A stretch of DNA of 64,000 bases from Stramonita haemastoma (Eukaryota; Mollusca; Gastropoda; Neogastropoda; Muricidae). The notes below the pieces were generated by a model. The model worked only from the letters and a program-made list of their open reading frames with translations. It was not told the DNA's origin and did no database searches. Shown here piece by piece: positions 37,239-49,524 of this stretch (position 1 is the first letter of the stretch; every line of letters starts with the position of its first letter). The stretch spans positions 34,667,217-34,731,216 of the forward strand of contig CM060344.1 of the NCBI GenBank assembly GCA_030674155.1, read 5' to 3'. The translations under genes and the position numbers were made by a program.

Positions 37239-37744
37239 AACTGTGCTGAACTCGACTGGAACTTTTAAAGGCCGAGTGCTGCTGGTATTGAAATTTTCAA
37301 ACTCATCAAACAGGTTTAAAATGTGAAGGCTGCTAGCTACGTAAATTCGAATTTTATCCTAGTACGATGACGTAATTGAGTTGTTGGTCTTCAATTTTAC
37401 GTCTGTTCACATAAAAGTGGTACGCCTGTTAAACAAAACTGTGTCTACTTTTATGATTACGATGTTTCTCGTTTCAGCCTAGTTAGTCATCGTGCTTAGA
37501 TGAAGTCCCCCACTGACTCCGGCATTCGCCTTTTTGAAGTCCATAAACTCCAGGCTTACTTCTCAGACTCTAGATCTGTAGATCACGAGAGACAGAAGGT
37601 CTTAGGTTGACCTTAACAACAACAACAACAACAACAAAATACAGCGTCAGTACACGGCAGATACGATTTTCAACTATGGACTGGGCACTGCCAATGACTG
37701 AAGTGGACCTAGGCCTAACGATGATCAAGACCAGGTAGGCTACT

Positions 37745-38665
37745 GGTGCAGATCTATCCGAAATAAAGTCTGCAGATCTATCCGAAATAAAGGTTCTGCA
37801 GATCTATCGAAATACAGTCTGCAGATCTATCAATACATCCGATTATCAAAAACAGTCTGCAGATCTATCGTTGAACTATAATAGTCTGCAGATCTATCAG
37901 AAATCCAATCCAATCCAAGTATGTTGCTTATAGCCCCACAGACCACATAGGCCATATCAGGGCTATCATCTCTTACATTTTAAAACTTGTATTAAAAGTG
38001 TGCTACTATGTACAGTTTAAAATGAGGTATAAAACCAACTCAACTGTCCTTGCTTGCATCAAATAAAGTCTGCAGATCTATCAGAAATAAAATAAAGTCT
38101 GCAGATCTATAAGAAAAATAAATCTGAATCTACAAAAAAAGTCTGCAGATCTATCAGAAATAAAGTCTGAGATTATCAAAGAGTCTGCAGATCTATCAGA
38201 AATAAAATAAAGTCTGCAGATCTATCAGAAATAAAATAAAGTCTGCAGATCTATCAGAATAAAAAGTCTGCAGATCTATCAGAAATAAAATAAAGTCTGC
38301 AGATCTATCAGAAAATCCATCACAAATGAAGTCTGCAGATCTATCAGAAATAAGTCTGCAGATCTATCAGAAATACAGTCTGCAGATCTATCAGAAATGA
38401 AGTCTGCAGATCTATCAGAAATACAGTCTGCAGATCTATCAGAAATACAGTCTGCAGATCTATCAGAAATACAGTCTGCAGATCTATCAGAAATAAAGTC
38501 TGCAGATCTATCAGAAATAAAGTGTGCAGATCTATCAGAAATAAAGTGTGCAGATCATCAGAATAAAGTGTGCAGATCTATCAGAAATAAAGTTGCAGCT
38601 ACAGAATAAGTCTGCAGACATCAGAAATAAAGTCTGCAGCTTATCAGAAATAAAGTCTTCTGTGA
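37745..38665. repeat. 24-bp satellite array, ~30 copies
   Basis: Unit AGTCTGCAGATCTATCAGAA plus ATAA. It carries overlapping CTGCAG and AGATCT sites. Copies are irregular (24-29 bp), and unrelated sequence about 150 bp long interrupts at 37905-38060. The KSADLSEI octapeptide frame is a translation of the repeat. Confidence 0.92.
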
Positions 38666-38736
38666 AACCACCCCCCTCATTCATGATGACCCTGGCCTCG
38701 ATTCTAATTGTCCTGGGTACCCAGAAAACGCCCAGT

Positions 38737-38790
<54 letters not shown>
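38737..38790. repeat. (CA)n microsatellite
   Basis: Pure AC array directly after the 24-bp satellite region. Confidence 0.95.
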
Positions 38791-39231
38791 TCATCTTTCT
38801 TTTTTTTGTGTCTAATATCACTTATGAACAACTTAATGAAGAACAGTACAAACACACTACAAACACACCACACACACACACACTCCGGCTTTGAAGGTCA
38901 GGAAACGGCCATTAGCCATGTAACGGTGCTTGGCAGTACATATAATAGTCATGAGACAGCACAGCCATGCAGCCACTGACTGACTACGAAGGCTAATTAA
39001 TATAACTAACTATAGGCCTACTGGATAATCACTATTTGTCACTTTTGTGCTCTGTGTTTTGTCGTCACTAGGAACAGACACTTCCTCCTATAGCCGCACA
39101 AGTTTGGTATAGTTTGTGTTTGTTTTCCAACCATAATAGTTATCTTTTTTTCTTTATTTGCTTATTTTTTTAGTTCAAGGGTAATGGAATATACTAAGCA
39201 TTCATGTGTTTGTTTGTTTTTTGTTGTTATA

Positions 39232-39534
39232 CAGTCGACCCGCTTATAAGAAGCTCACTTACACTACAGTGAATCCCCCTTATAAGAAAGCAAAAAAAAA
39301 TTGGTTCCCTCAAGGTGTTCTTTATTATGACTTAGGAAAGCTCGGATATAAGAATCTCGCTTATAAGAAACCCCTCAATTTCTGGTCCCACCGAGGATGT
39401 TAGAAGATGTTAGCTCGATACAAGAAAAGTCTAGTTGGTTTTGAGAACTTTACTTGCAATAGGAGACCTTCTTCAGTCTGTTTCCTGTAAGAACAGAAGT
39501 GACCAGAAAGAACCAATTTAAGAACAACCACAGC

Positions 39535-39604
<70 letters not shown>

Positions 39605-39852
39605 CTTAACAACAACAACAACAACAAAAAACTGGAGTAATTGTAGATAGGGTGTGTTTTATGTTTTTACCATTATAAATGTCCAATTAGCTATTATTTT
39701 ACTCATTTAAATTACACTTTTGCTTGCTTTTAAGAAACCACATTCAAAATAGTGTTCAGGTGCTCGGATATAAGAAAGCACTTAAAACAAAGCCCGCTTA
39801 TAAGAAAACCTAAAATCGGGTCCAGACGACTTTCTTATAAGTGGTCCCACTG
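39232..39852. mobile_element. Non-autonomous pogo/Tigger-like DNA element
   Basis: 621 bp with terminal inverted repeats: left CAGTCGACCCGCTTATAAGA, right (reverse complement) CAGTGGGACCACTTATAAGA. The CAGT start and a TA (left) / TG (right) flank fit Tc1/mariner-pogo elements. Internal copies of CTCGGATATAAGAA and CGCTTATAAGAAA form nested inverted/direct repeats. No transposase frame. A CAG/CAA triplet tract (39530-39630) lies inside. Confidence 0.7.
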
Positions 39853-40194
39853 TGTTTCACACGTGAAGGTGGGTTTGTTATGACGAATTTTTATTGGATA
39901 GGCCTAATTGTATTTGACATGTTGATTAAATCATTATGATGTTGTATATCGTCATGTGGATTTGGGTTGCTATGACAAAAACTGCCTTTTGGGAGTTTGT
40001 TTTTTATGCTGAGGCAGGGTTTGTGTTGTTTTCTTTTTTAAAATATTTTCTGGTGTATTAGACAGGTCTATTTCACGTGGGGGTAAGGTGGCTTTGTTGT
40101 CATGTGGTTGTATTTTGGAGGGGGTTAGTCCACGTTAAGGTGGGTTTATCATAACAGCAGCATGGATTTACTTGTTTAATCTTTTATTTTGATG

Positions 40195-40345
40195 ACAATT
40201 GAATAAGCACCCATTTGCTTTTAAAATTTTTAATTTTTACATATAGTCCCCATGTGAATGCAGTTTTATAAATTTTGTCATCCGTTCCCACCAGAGCACA
40301 ATGGCCTACTCTTCCGAAAAGTGCAACCGGTTTTAAATTGCGTTT
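40195..40345 (-). mobile_element. SINE family A fragment in the minisatellite
   Basis: AATAAGCACCCATTTGCTTT, AGTCCCCATGTGAATGCAGT, TTGTCATCCGTTCCCACCAG and TGGCCTACTCTTCCGAAA, reverse orientation. Confidence 0.75.
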
Positions 40346-41404
40346 CACATGTAGAGCTAGGTTTATAAACTGTACTGATTAGCCAGTACAGGTGTACTCC
40401 AGATGGCTTTATTTCAGATGAGTTGTTTTATTATGGCGTATTTTAGATGGTTTTATTTTTAGTTGTTTTTTTTTTACATTAGGATAATGGAATTAGGTAG
40501 GTTTATCAAAACGTATTTTCGAGTTATTTCACATGTGGAAGTGGCTTTATTATAATGTATTTTAGATAGCGTTATTTCACATGTGGAGATGGGCTTTATT
40601 ATGTGGATATTATATATTCTAATGCTTTATTTCACATGTGGAGGTGTGTTTATTACGGTGGTTATATTCTCTATGGCTTTATTTACATGTAGTTGTGGGT
40701 CTGTTATGATGGGTTTTCGATGGCTTTCATTTCACTTGTGGAGGTGCGTTTATTACAGTGGTTATGTTTTAGCTGGTTTTATTTCACACGTGGAGGTACT
40801 AAGTGGGTTTATTATGGTTATATTTATTTCACAAGTAGTGGTGGTTTGTTATTGCAATAGTTATACTTGGATTTATTTGACGAGGTGGGCCCAGAGTTTA
40901 TTACGGTAGTTATATTTTCGATGGCTTTATTTCACAAGTTGAGGTAGGTTTATTATAGTGTTTGCAATTTAGATGGTTTCATTTCAAATGTGGATGTGGA
41001 TTCATTACGGTGGTTATATTTTTAGATGGCTTTATTTCACACGTGTAGGTGGTTTATTACTGTGGTTAGGCCCTATATTTTAGATATATAGATGGTTTCA
41101 TTTTACACGTGTAGGTGGTTATATTGTGTTTACAGTGGTTATATTTTAGATGGTTATATTTCACATGTGGAGGTGGGTTTATCATCATGTGGTCTTTGAC
41201 AACTGCATTGTAGACGGGATTTTTTCAATGTGGAGATAGATTACTACAATTGCGTTTTCGATGGCACTATTTTACACGTGGAGGTAGGTATATTACGACA
41301 GAATAGGCCTATAGATGGTTTCATTTCGCATGTGGTGATGGGTTTATTATAATTGCATGCTGGATGGTTTTATCATTTTAATTATTACGATAGTACCGAA
41401 CCTT

Positions 41405-41590
41405 TTTTTTTACATTCAGTCCTTATGTGTACCGAGGTTTTGTAAGATTTAATTTTTTTTTAATCAGTTTCCACAAGCACATTATGGTCTACTCTTCCGA
41501 AAGGTGGAAGAGGTTTATGTGCTAAGATGCTCTGCATGCGTTACATATAGAATGATCGTTTATGGTCTCGTCTGAAGAACATATTTTACA
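41405..41590 (-). mobile_element. SINE family A fragment
   Basis: ACATTCAGTCCTTATGTGTA, ATTATGGTCTACTCTTCCGA, ATGCTCTGCATGCGTTACAT and GGTCTCGTCTGAAGAA. Confidence 0.7.
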
Positions 41591-41854
41591 AGTGGATCTA
41601 TTATGCCTGTTGAATTTTAGAATGCTTTATTTCACGTCATAAAGCGTTCACTATACTGGCTTTTTTTGTTTTTGACGTGGAGATGGATTACATTTTTGCT
41701 AATTTCTATTTTGCACGATGCCAGTTTATTGCGACAATTTTGTGTTTAACAATTGTATTATTTTGGATGGATCGATCCTCACATTTGGAAATGAGCTTTG
41801 TTTTACTTGCAATTGTGGGATTTATTAAAGTTATTATCTCTTTTTACCCATTGT

Positions 41855-42185
41855 AAAGTTTGTTCCTCAGCTAGACCTCAAATTCACCCATGGCAAGATG
41901 TTTGTGCTTGCGATCGATTTCGTCCACCAGTAAGGTAGCCACATTCCGACTTCAGGGATGATGTCGAAACAGGACAACAGCGTTTACACTTTCATCATCC
42001 ATTTTTGCCAGCATGGGATGGCCTGCTTTTCTGAAAGGCAGAATGGGTTTACATGCGAGTGCAAGACGTGTGTGTATACAAATGTACAGTCTCATCTGAA
42101 GGACTTTTGGGAAGTGGAGTTGGTATTGATAAACTCCAGGGGAAAATCCCCCTATCACAGTCAAACTTCGAGTGCAATGCTCGAA
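41855..42185 (-). mobile_element. SINE with family B tail
   Basis: Tail TTGTTCCTCAGCTAGACCTC and GGTAGCCACATTCCGACTTC, body CAGTCTCATCTGAAGGACTT and AAACTCCAGGGGAAAATCCC in reverse orientation. Confidence 0.75.
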
Positions 42186-43641
42186 TTACAACACTAACCC
42201 AGACCCTGTGGGTTTCATCATCACGTTTGTATTGGATGGCTTTCTTTCACAGGGATTTATTAACAACAGTAATACACAAGATGGCTTCGTTTCACACGTG
42301 GGTGTGGGTTTATAATGATGGTTGTATGGGCGATTACAATGGTTGCATTTTTGATGGCTTTATTTTACATTGGTGGTGGGTTTATCTATTACACGGGGTG
42401 TAGTTTGAATGGCTTTGTTCTAACTGAAGGTGGGTTCATCACGACAGTTGTACCTTGGCTTATTTCTCTTGGTTGTGGAATTTTTCACATGTGGTTAAAT
42501 GTTGACAAGTTTCTTTTTATTTCACTGTGGTTATGAGGTTTATATAAGTTGTGAAGGTAGTTTATAACGATTGGATAGTGGGTGGCTGTTTCACATAATG
42601 GTTATGGGATTTAATGCAACAATTGGATAATTATGTAATTCCTTTGTTTCACATTGGGGGGGGGGGGGGGGGGGAGTTGATTATGATGGTCATCTAACAT
42701 GGCTTTATTTCTTAATTTTGTATGCCTAGAAGTGTTTATTGAGCTTTTTTTTGTTGTTTTTTTTTTTAAGATGGCTGTATATATGGAGGTGGGTTTGTTA
42801 TTGGTGGTGTTTTTTTTGTTTTTTTTCTGAAGACTGCTTTTATTTTATACAAGGTTATAAAGTTTATCATTGATGGTTGTTTTTTTTAAGACAGCTTTAT
42901 GTTATAGTTACAAGGTTCATTATTGATTTTTTTTAAACAGCTTTATTTTACAAGGTTCACTATTGATGATCGTTTTTTAGGTTTATTTCATAAGTGGAGA
43001 TGTGTTTCTTTAGGTGGCTTCATTTCATGTGGTGGGTTTATCATTGATTTATTTTTTTTAAAGAATATGTGGTCATGTTTATGAAGGTTTTATTTTTGAT
43101 GATTTTATTTCATATGTGGAAGTTTACTACTTATGTTTTATTTATTTATTTATATACATATATTTTTAAAAATTAAAGATGGCTTATTTCACATGTGGTG
43201 GTGGTTTATTACAACCATAGTATTTTAAAAGACAGTCTCCCATGTTGAGGTGGGTTTCAAGATGGTCATTTTAGATGGCTTCATTTTGCAACATTAGGGG
43301 AGCTCACCACATCGCATCTTGGATGGTTTTGTTTCATACGTGATGAAGGCTTTTTTTTTTTTTTTTTTTTTCATATTTTGTATCACTTTATTTTACAAGC
43401 AGAGGAGGGTTTCTTATTGCGGTCGCCTTTTTAGATTGCCTTATTTTACATATGGAGATGGGTGCATTATGACGGTTGCATTTTGGTAAGAGAGCTGGGT
43501 GTGGCGTAGTATTTCAAATTACATTTCAACAAGTGTGAAGAGAAGAAGTGCAGCCATGTTTTTAGGACTGTGCTGCTGTAGAAGGTAGTGTTTGTTCAGT
43601 CGAGGTAAATCACTGGATAAACATACAACACACAGATCAAA

Positions 43642-43646
<5 letters not shown>

Positions 43647-43684
<38 letters not shown>
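43647..43684. repeat. (CA)n microsatellite
   Basis: Pure AC array flanked by ACGCACGCACGC. Confidence 0.95.
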
Positions 43685-43686
<2 letters not shown>

Positions 43687-43986
43687 AACGCACGCACGCA
43701 AGCACAAATAAAAAGCCAAAAACATGGGCATGCACGAACCTCCTCCCCTCCCCCTCTGCAGCCAATTTAGAAATGAACATTCTCCATCCATTTTTGAAAC
43801 AAGGGTTGAGGGAGAAGGGGGTGGGGGTAGGGTGGGGGACTCTTGTAATAGGGCTGCAGTAAACATCTTTTTGTATAAGCTGCTGCAAAGGGGGTGGATA
43901 GGTGAGGGTTGTAGTCATTTTGGGTTTTTTTATTTTTTATATTTCACAAGTGGTATTACCTAGGGTGCAGTATTTTAGATGGCTTT

Positions 43987-44350
43987 CAGGGTTCATACAG
44001 ATCTTTGGGAAGTAAATTCAAGGACTTTTCAAGGACTTTCAAGGACCTCACTCTAAATTTTCAAGGACCTCCATCGACAAATAGTGCTTACATTTTAACA
44101 ATGTCTACACACTTTACAGCTGAAAAGAAAATATCTATAGCCATTTGGTGCAAATTTTCTTCATAACAAGAATCAATATTTCTACTGCAGTTAACTGGGC
44201 TAAATCAAAAACAATAGTTGGCCTAAAGTGTGCACTTAGCATAAAAAAATTTCAATCCAACTGATCACCCCATCTGTTCATTCATAATTTCTCTGCATAC
44301 TGGTTCTCAAAGTCTAAATATGTGTAAAGCTCCCTGTGAGTTACTTTACC
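43987..44350 (+). mobile_element. hAT-like element, 5' end fragment
   Basis: Starts CAGGGTTCATACAGATCTTT and continues with CAAGGACTTTTCAAGGACTT, the recognisable start of a widespread non-autonomous hAT-type element. No matching right-hand terminal repeat is found before the G-run at 44407. The boundary is approximate. Confidence 0.45.
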
Positions 44351-44534
44351 AGGAGACTAATAGTTTACAACTGTAAACATTCATCCTCTTGGATAACAGT
44401 TTGGAAGGGGGGGGGGGGGGGGGGCTGGAGATGGGGAATAGCTGATGGTATTGCTGTGGACACAGATTTTCACATCACAACACACTGATGGAAACTGGGA
44501 GATGCCATACACATGTGTAAAGATGAGAGAACAC

Positions 44535-44537
<3 letters not shown>

Positions 44538-44593
<56 letters not shown>

Positions 44594-44691
44594 AAGTGTG
44601 TGAGTGAGTGAAAGAGAGAGACACACAGACACTAGAGAAACAGAGAGAGAGAGAGAGAGACAGAGAGACAGAGAGAGAGACAGAGAGAGAG

Positions 44692-44783
<92 letters not shown>

Positions 44784-44820
44784 GCGGGCGAGTGAGAGAG
44801 AGGGAGAGAGGGGGGGGGGG
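44538..44820. repeat. (GT)n, then (GA)n/(ACAG)n purine tract
   Basis: GT array 44538-44593, GAGA/GACAGA repeats 44610-44780, then a G-run to 44820. The Leu/Ser frames are artefacts. Confidence 0.95.
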
Positions 44821-44849
44821 AACTCTCCATGAAAAAGGAAGTGGAACAG

Positions 44850-46100
44850 CCAGTGAAAGCCCCCCCCCTCCCTTTCTGCCATATATTAGAGCTGCTAGTC
44901 CATCCCTATCATGAAACTGGACACCCACTGTTGGTACACATGGTCTTTCAACAGACAAAGTTCTCTTGCTAACCCCCTACTTCAATGATGACTTGTTCAG
45001 TGCTCTGGCAAAGCCTCTTCCTGTCTGGGCGTGACACTGTCTTGTGATGCTGCCGCCTTCATCGTGATCACCATCTGCACACAGTACAACCGTTTGTACA
45101 CATCACTTACCACATGACACGGTACAACCATTTGCACACGTCAGTTACCACATAACACAGTATCACCAGTGAAATATCATCACCAAATAGCTTCAACAGG
45201 CATGTTTACAGTTGAGTTTCAATTTCAGGTACAAAGCTATAGAAAATCACCGGATAATTTTCACTGATCAAATTTGAAAACAAATACATAGTCGTAGAAC
45301 AACCCGCATCCTCATATGCTTCCCTCTTCAGTGCCATCTTTTCAAATCATGTACAAACACAGCTGCGCATGTGTATTATCTATCCCTAGGACTGCAACAT
45401 GAGATTTCTTCATACATATCACATCAGCTACTGTGTGCACACGTAGAAATGCTGAGGAAGATACAAAGCGCTCACAACAATTTGGCTCAAAATGTTATTT
45501 GATACAAGGATTTTAACCTTTCGAGACACATAATTTATCAGAAAACCAGATCCCTAGGACACTTGGTCAACTACAACACTTTTCCCTAACAAAGACACAA
45601 TGTAAGCATGCTGGCATCAGTGACCGACACCAGTCACCATACACCACAGTTAATAATACCAGGGACATACAGTCGCAGAAAAATCCTTCCTATCATAAGC
45701 ACTTCACAATATAACCAGAGACTGTATAAGCTGCGCTGAAATAGTCGTCCGCACTGTTTCAGTGCGACCACGCTGGCAGCTGGCCTGTCAGAGGCATGGA
45801 CACATGGAAAGTTGTGACTACTGTTTTAAAACACCTGTTTACTTGTAAATTACACAAAATTTTGGACACAAATTCACAAAAAGTCAAAAACATTTTTAAC
45901 TCTCGACATAGAAATTAAGCAAAACTGTCAAGAATGCTACTTATGAATAAAGGAGAAGGTATGAATACTAGAGAATATCTGGTAAATTGATCTCTCTCCA
46001 ACCTTCAGTACCGTGCTTAACCACAATTCATTGTCTAATGTACCAGACTCTTTATAACAGTTAATAACAAGCTATTGAGTAGTTGAGCAAATCAGTCATG
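44850..46100. other. Mostly unique sequence, one weak exon-like stretch
   Basis: Includes a ~40-bp duplication (GTACAACCGTTTGTACACAT / GTACAACCATTTGCACACGT, 45085-45165) and the dispersed 70-bp repeat at 45645. A minus frame at 44996-45075 begins after GTGTGCAG but matches nothing. Confidence 0.5.
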
Positions 46101-46104
46101 TAAG

Positions 46105-46109
46105 AGAGA

Positions 46110-46187
<78 letters not shown>
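46105..46187. repeat. (GA)n microsatellite next to a SINE tail
   Basis: About 80 bp of GA units. Confidence 0.95.
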
Positions 46188-46190
<3 letters not shown>

Positions 46191-46224
46191 ATTTGATTTT
46201 TATTGATTTATTCTTTTATATTGA

Positions 46225-47580
46225 GGATAATGGAATAAGCACACTTGTGCTTTTTTACATCCAGTCCCCATGTGTATGCAGTTTTGTAAATGTCATCTGT
46301 TCCCACCGGCACATGATGGCCTACTCTTACAAAAAGCGGAACAGGATTTAACGTGTGCACAAGATGTTTTGCGTGCGTTCACACACGGGGCCTCGGTTTA
46401 ACACTTTCTACCCCGGGTACGGATTAATCCGTACCACACGATCATCTCCCCTGGACGGGGTACGGATTAATCCGTACCACAGCAGGTACTTTCACTTTCG
46501 CCCTCCCATTCTGTTCTATTCTCATATGGTCGTTTTAGCTTGTTGGCTTTAGCTGCCACGTTGGTCGCACATCGTTCACAGCTAATTTGCATATAAATTG
46601 AGCGTGTTTTTGTTGTGTTTATTGTTGTTTTACGTGTCGTATGCTTGTAGTATGGCTTTGGTACATCATACTTTCACTGCTGACGAAGTAACAGAAGTTT
46701 TAAACGAGTTATTACGTTGCCGATAAAGATCGTGTTTTGGATAGAGATCGTGAGAGCTTTGAGTCTCGTGATACTCACTGTGTGCCGCTCGAGGAGCGTG
46801 ATAGGCCAGCTAAAAGGGGTGGGAAGGGGGGGGGGGGGGGGGGGGGTGACTGGGGAGGGGCGTGGCCTTGGTACTGTGAGTACCGCTACGATAAACACCA
46901 ACTGTTTACATGAAAATGAACTACAAGCCACCTGGTGAAGTGCAAACATTCTGTACATATGAATAAAGTAGTGTAGAAAAGTTCAGGAACTTTCTTGGAC
47001 TAGGGAAGAAATGTTATCTGTATATTCCATGATCGTTATTGTGACAGTGTCGTGTCTACAGTTCAGTGGTTCCCTTTGATTATATTACATTTGATGCATG
47101 CTGGAAGAAAACTTGTCTAGTACCTATGTTTGTCCCTGTTTATTTGAGATTCTTGTATAGTTTTGTTGTTGTTGTGTTGTATTTGTTGCATACATTGTGT
47201 AAAAATCATAAGCCCATCAGTGGGATCACCACTTAAAATCAGAGCAATTACGTAATTTGACACCATAATTAACATACTCTTTTTTATGCAATATAAATTT
47301 TTATGCATGCATATAATGGGCAGTCATTTACCCACACAATGCCATAGTTTCATAAGAAATGGGCTTCAAACAAAAAAGATATGAGGATTTTACTATGATG
47401 ACCCAGTGCACTCTGCACTCAGCTGCTGCAGGGCTGGTCCACAGAGACTGCAGTGCAGCTGCACCCTTGGGGTACAAAGTGTTAAAGTCTCATCCAAAGG
47501 ACTTTTGGGGAGAGTGGAGTCAGCACTGATGTTAACTCCAGGAGAAAAATCTCCTCAACCGGACTGGAACCTGGGGGGGG
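46225..47580 (-). mobile_element. SINE family A, split by a TTAA-flanked insertion
   Basis: The 3' part (46225-46401: TTGAGGATAATGGAATAAGC, AGTCCCCATGTGTATGCAGT, TCTGTTCCCACCGGCACA) and the 5' part (47482-47580: AGTCTCATCCAAAGGACTTT, GATGTTAACTCCAGGAGAAA) join seamlessly when 46402-47485 is removed. The tRNA-like head is missing where a G-run and a LINE end begin. Confidence 0.85.
46402..47481 (+). mobile_element. piggyBac-like non-autonomous element (1,080 bp)
   Basis: Flanked by TTAA on both sides (46398-46401 and 47482-47485), with terminal inverted repeats CACTTTCTACCCC / CACTTTGTACCCC (12 of 13). Two copies of a 20-bp perfect palindrome, GGTACGGATTAATCCGTACC, lie near the left end (46416-46435 and 46459-46478). 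From 46652 a short frame MALVHHTFTADEVTEVLNEL, then after a frameshift an acidic/basic stretch (DKDRVLDRDRESFESRD), resembles a transposase N-terminus. No catalytic core remains, so it is an internally deleted derivative. Confidence 0.75.
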
Positions 47581-47589
47581 GGGGGGAGA

Positions 47590-49105
47590 GCTAGAGAGAG
47601 AGAACTCGAACTCGAAAACTTTATTCACAAAAAGGCCATTGGCCCATACATGAAGGGGGTTGCCAAACTGCTTTGGTATTTTGTTGTTGGATTAAGACAA
47701 CAGTAATAACAACAAAAGGAATTATTATACAGCAGCAACATCAGTTACAAATATATGACTTACGATAATAAAATATCTCTTATTCTGAAAGCTTTACACA
47801 AATATAAAGTGAGGCTGCGCACAACTTCAGGTTGACTTGACGCCATGAGTAAACAGAGTCTGAAAGAATTAGCCTGCCTACTATATTTTACAGGGATGTA
47901 ACTCTGCCTAACAGCCTCTAACACTGGACAGCATAACACAAAATGTACTTCATCTTCAGGTGCTTGCTTACATAATGGGCATAGTAACCTAGGGTCATCA
48001 ACATCATATCCTCTGTATCTGAATTTATGAACATTTATATCTGATACACCAAGTCTAAATTTAGACATAATTCTTTTCAAATGAATGTCCATATCAAGCT
48101 TGAGATAGGGTTTGATATCATGAGTACTTATAAATTGTCTATACATTTGATATCTTTCACTGGTTTGTATATGGTCATTCCATTGCTGCCATCGGCAGTC
48201 AATCAGTCTTTGCCTGAAAGCGTTTATAAATTCTCTACAATTTCCAACACCTTGATTAAGCCAAACAAATCCAAAACCGAGTTCACATAAACAGGTGCGT
48301 ATTTGTGTAGCCCAGTTGTTTTTCCCTTTGAGGTCTAGATCATAAAGCATCTTGTAAGACTTAAAAGGTAGCCTGTTCTCATCCATATATAGAATCTTAA
48401 TCCAGTATCTAATACATCTTACAGCAGCATTAACGGAGAGAGGATATCTATTAGTTTCACTATACACAAGATCATTGGGCGTACGTCTATCTAAGCCTAG
48501 AAACTGTTTTAAAGCAAAGAGGTGCACCAATTCACAATGTGTTGCAGCTGCATCCAAACCCCAAATTTCTGCACCATATAACACAGTGGGTTGTATTTGG
48601 GCATCAAATATCTTAATGAACAAATCAAAGGAGTTATTATTCAATATTTGTAATTTTCTCAAAACCAATAACAAACTTCGTTTACCTCGACTTGCCAGAT
48701 CTTTACATGCAGTTGTGAAACTAAGCTTTGTAGAAAAACAAATTCCTAAGTATTTATATACATTAATCACAGGCATGACTTTACCATTGTACAACCATTT
48801 TTCATGAGCAGCTAAATGACCACCTTTTCTGAACACAACGATATTGCTCTTATTCAGATTAACCTTAAGATCAAGTGCCACTGCAGCACTGCTCAAGCTA
48901 TTTAACTGCTTTTGTAAGCCAACAACTGTTTCAGATAGCAGGATAACATCATCAGCAAGTAGAAGAATAGATAATTCTGTGGCATCTTGGGGGAAAGTGG
49001 CACCATGTTTACCATTATTGATGACTTCTCTGGCTAACTCGTTAATAAAAACCGAAAACAGTAAAGGGCTACATACATCACCCTGTTTAACACCAGTGGA
49101 TAGAG
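47590..49105 (-). pseudogene. 5'-truncated LINE reverse transcriptase (Jockey-supergroup type)
   Basis: An uninterrupted minus-strand frame from about 49105 to the stop at 47760 encodes GVKQGDVCSPLLFSVFINEL, then LLLADDVILLSE (the catalytic ADD motif), INVYKYLGICFSTKLSFTTA, QPTVLYGAEIWGLD, and near the C-terminus CPLCKQAPEDEVHFVLCC, a Cys/His knuckle. These are the palm-to-C-terminal parts of a non-LTR reverse transcriptase. The endonuclease and N-terminal RT are missing. The 3' UTR (about 165 bp) ends AATAAAGTTTTCGAGTTCGA in a short GAGTTC repeat. Lack of stops suggests a recent insertion. The 5' break coincides with a GA tract. Confidence 0.88.
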
Positions 49106-49107
49106 AG

Positions 49108-49197
<90 letters not shown>

Positions 49198-49226
49198 GAG
49201 ACAGAGAGACAGAGAGGAAGAGAGAG
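49108..49226. repeat. (GA)n then (ACAG)n microsatellite
   Basis: Begins exactly where the LINE frame ends. Confidence 0.95.
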
Positions 49227-49524
49227 TTTTTATTTTCGGTATCTGCAAACTTTTTTATCAATTTCTCTGCATGCAACACAGTTCTCCATAAATTTTGTTT
49301 GTTTTTGACTGTAAAAACACATTTTACTGCCAGTACAACGATTGAATCATGACTATGTACCACCACTGAAGCCAACCAGTCACCACGCTGGTTCCCACCC
49401 CAGCTGCTGAAAGCCTTGTCAAACTCGGCCGGCCGAGCATAAGCGCGCTCTCAGTCAGTACAGCTATGGTGCACGCACTAACCGCCCCGAAGCTCATCAT
49501 CTATCTCAGCGTAGCTTATACAGT

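Larger units (their letters stand above)
39853..43470. repeat. Degenerate ~52-bp minisatellite, 3.6 kb, with E-box core
   Basis: The recurrent core is TTTCACATGTGGAGGTGGGT followed by TTATTACGGTGGTTATATTT and TAGATGGCTTTA. At least 20 recognisable copies lie at e.g. 40580, 40629, 40729, 40780, 41033, 41158, 41268, 42290 and 43188. CACGTG or CACATG occurs in most copies. SINE pieces interrupt at 40195, 41405 and 41855. Confidence 0.8.

Noticed and set aside
44996..45075. Possible terminal exon on the minus strand (MVITMKAAASQDSV... stop), or HGD exon with ADGD
   Set aside because: The acceptor sits in a local 40-bp duplication, two other frames are partly open, and the HGD resemblance is limited to four residues.
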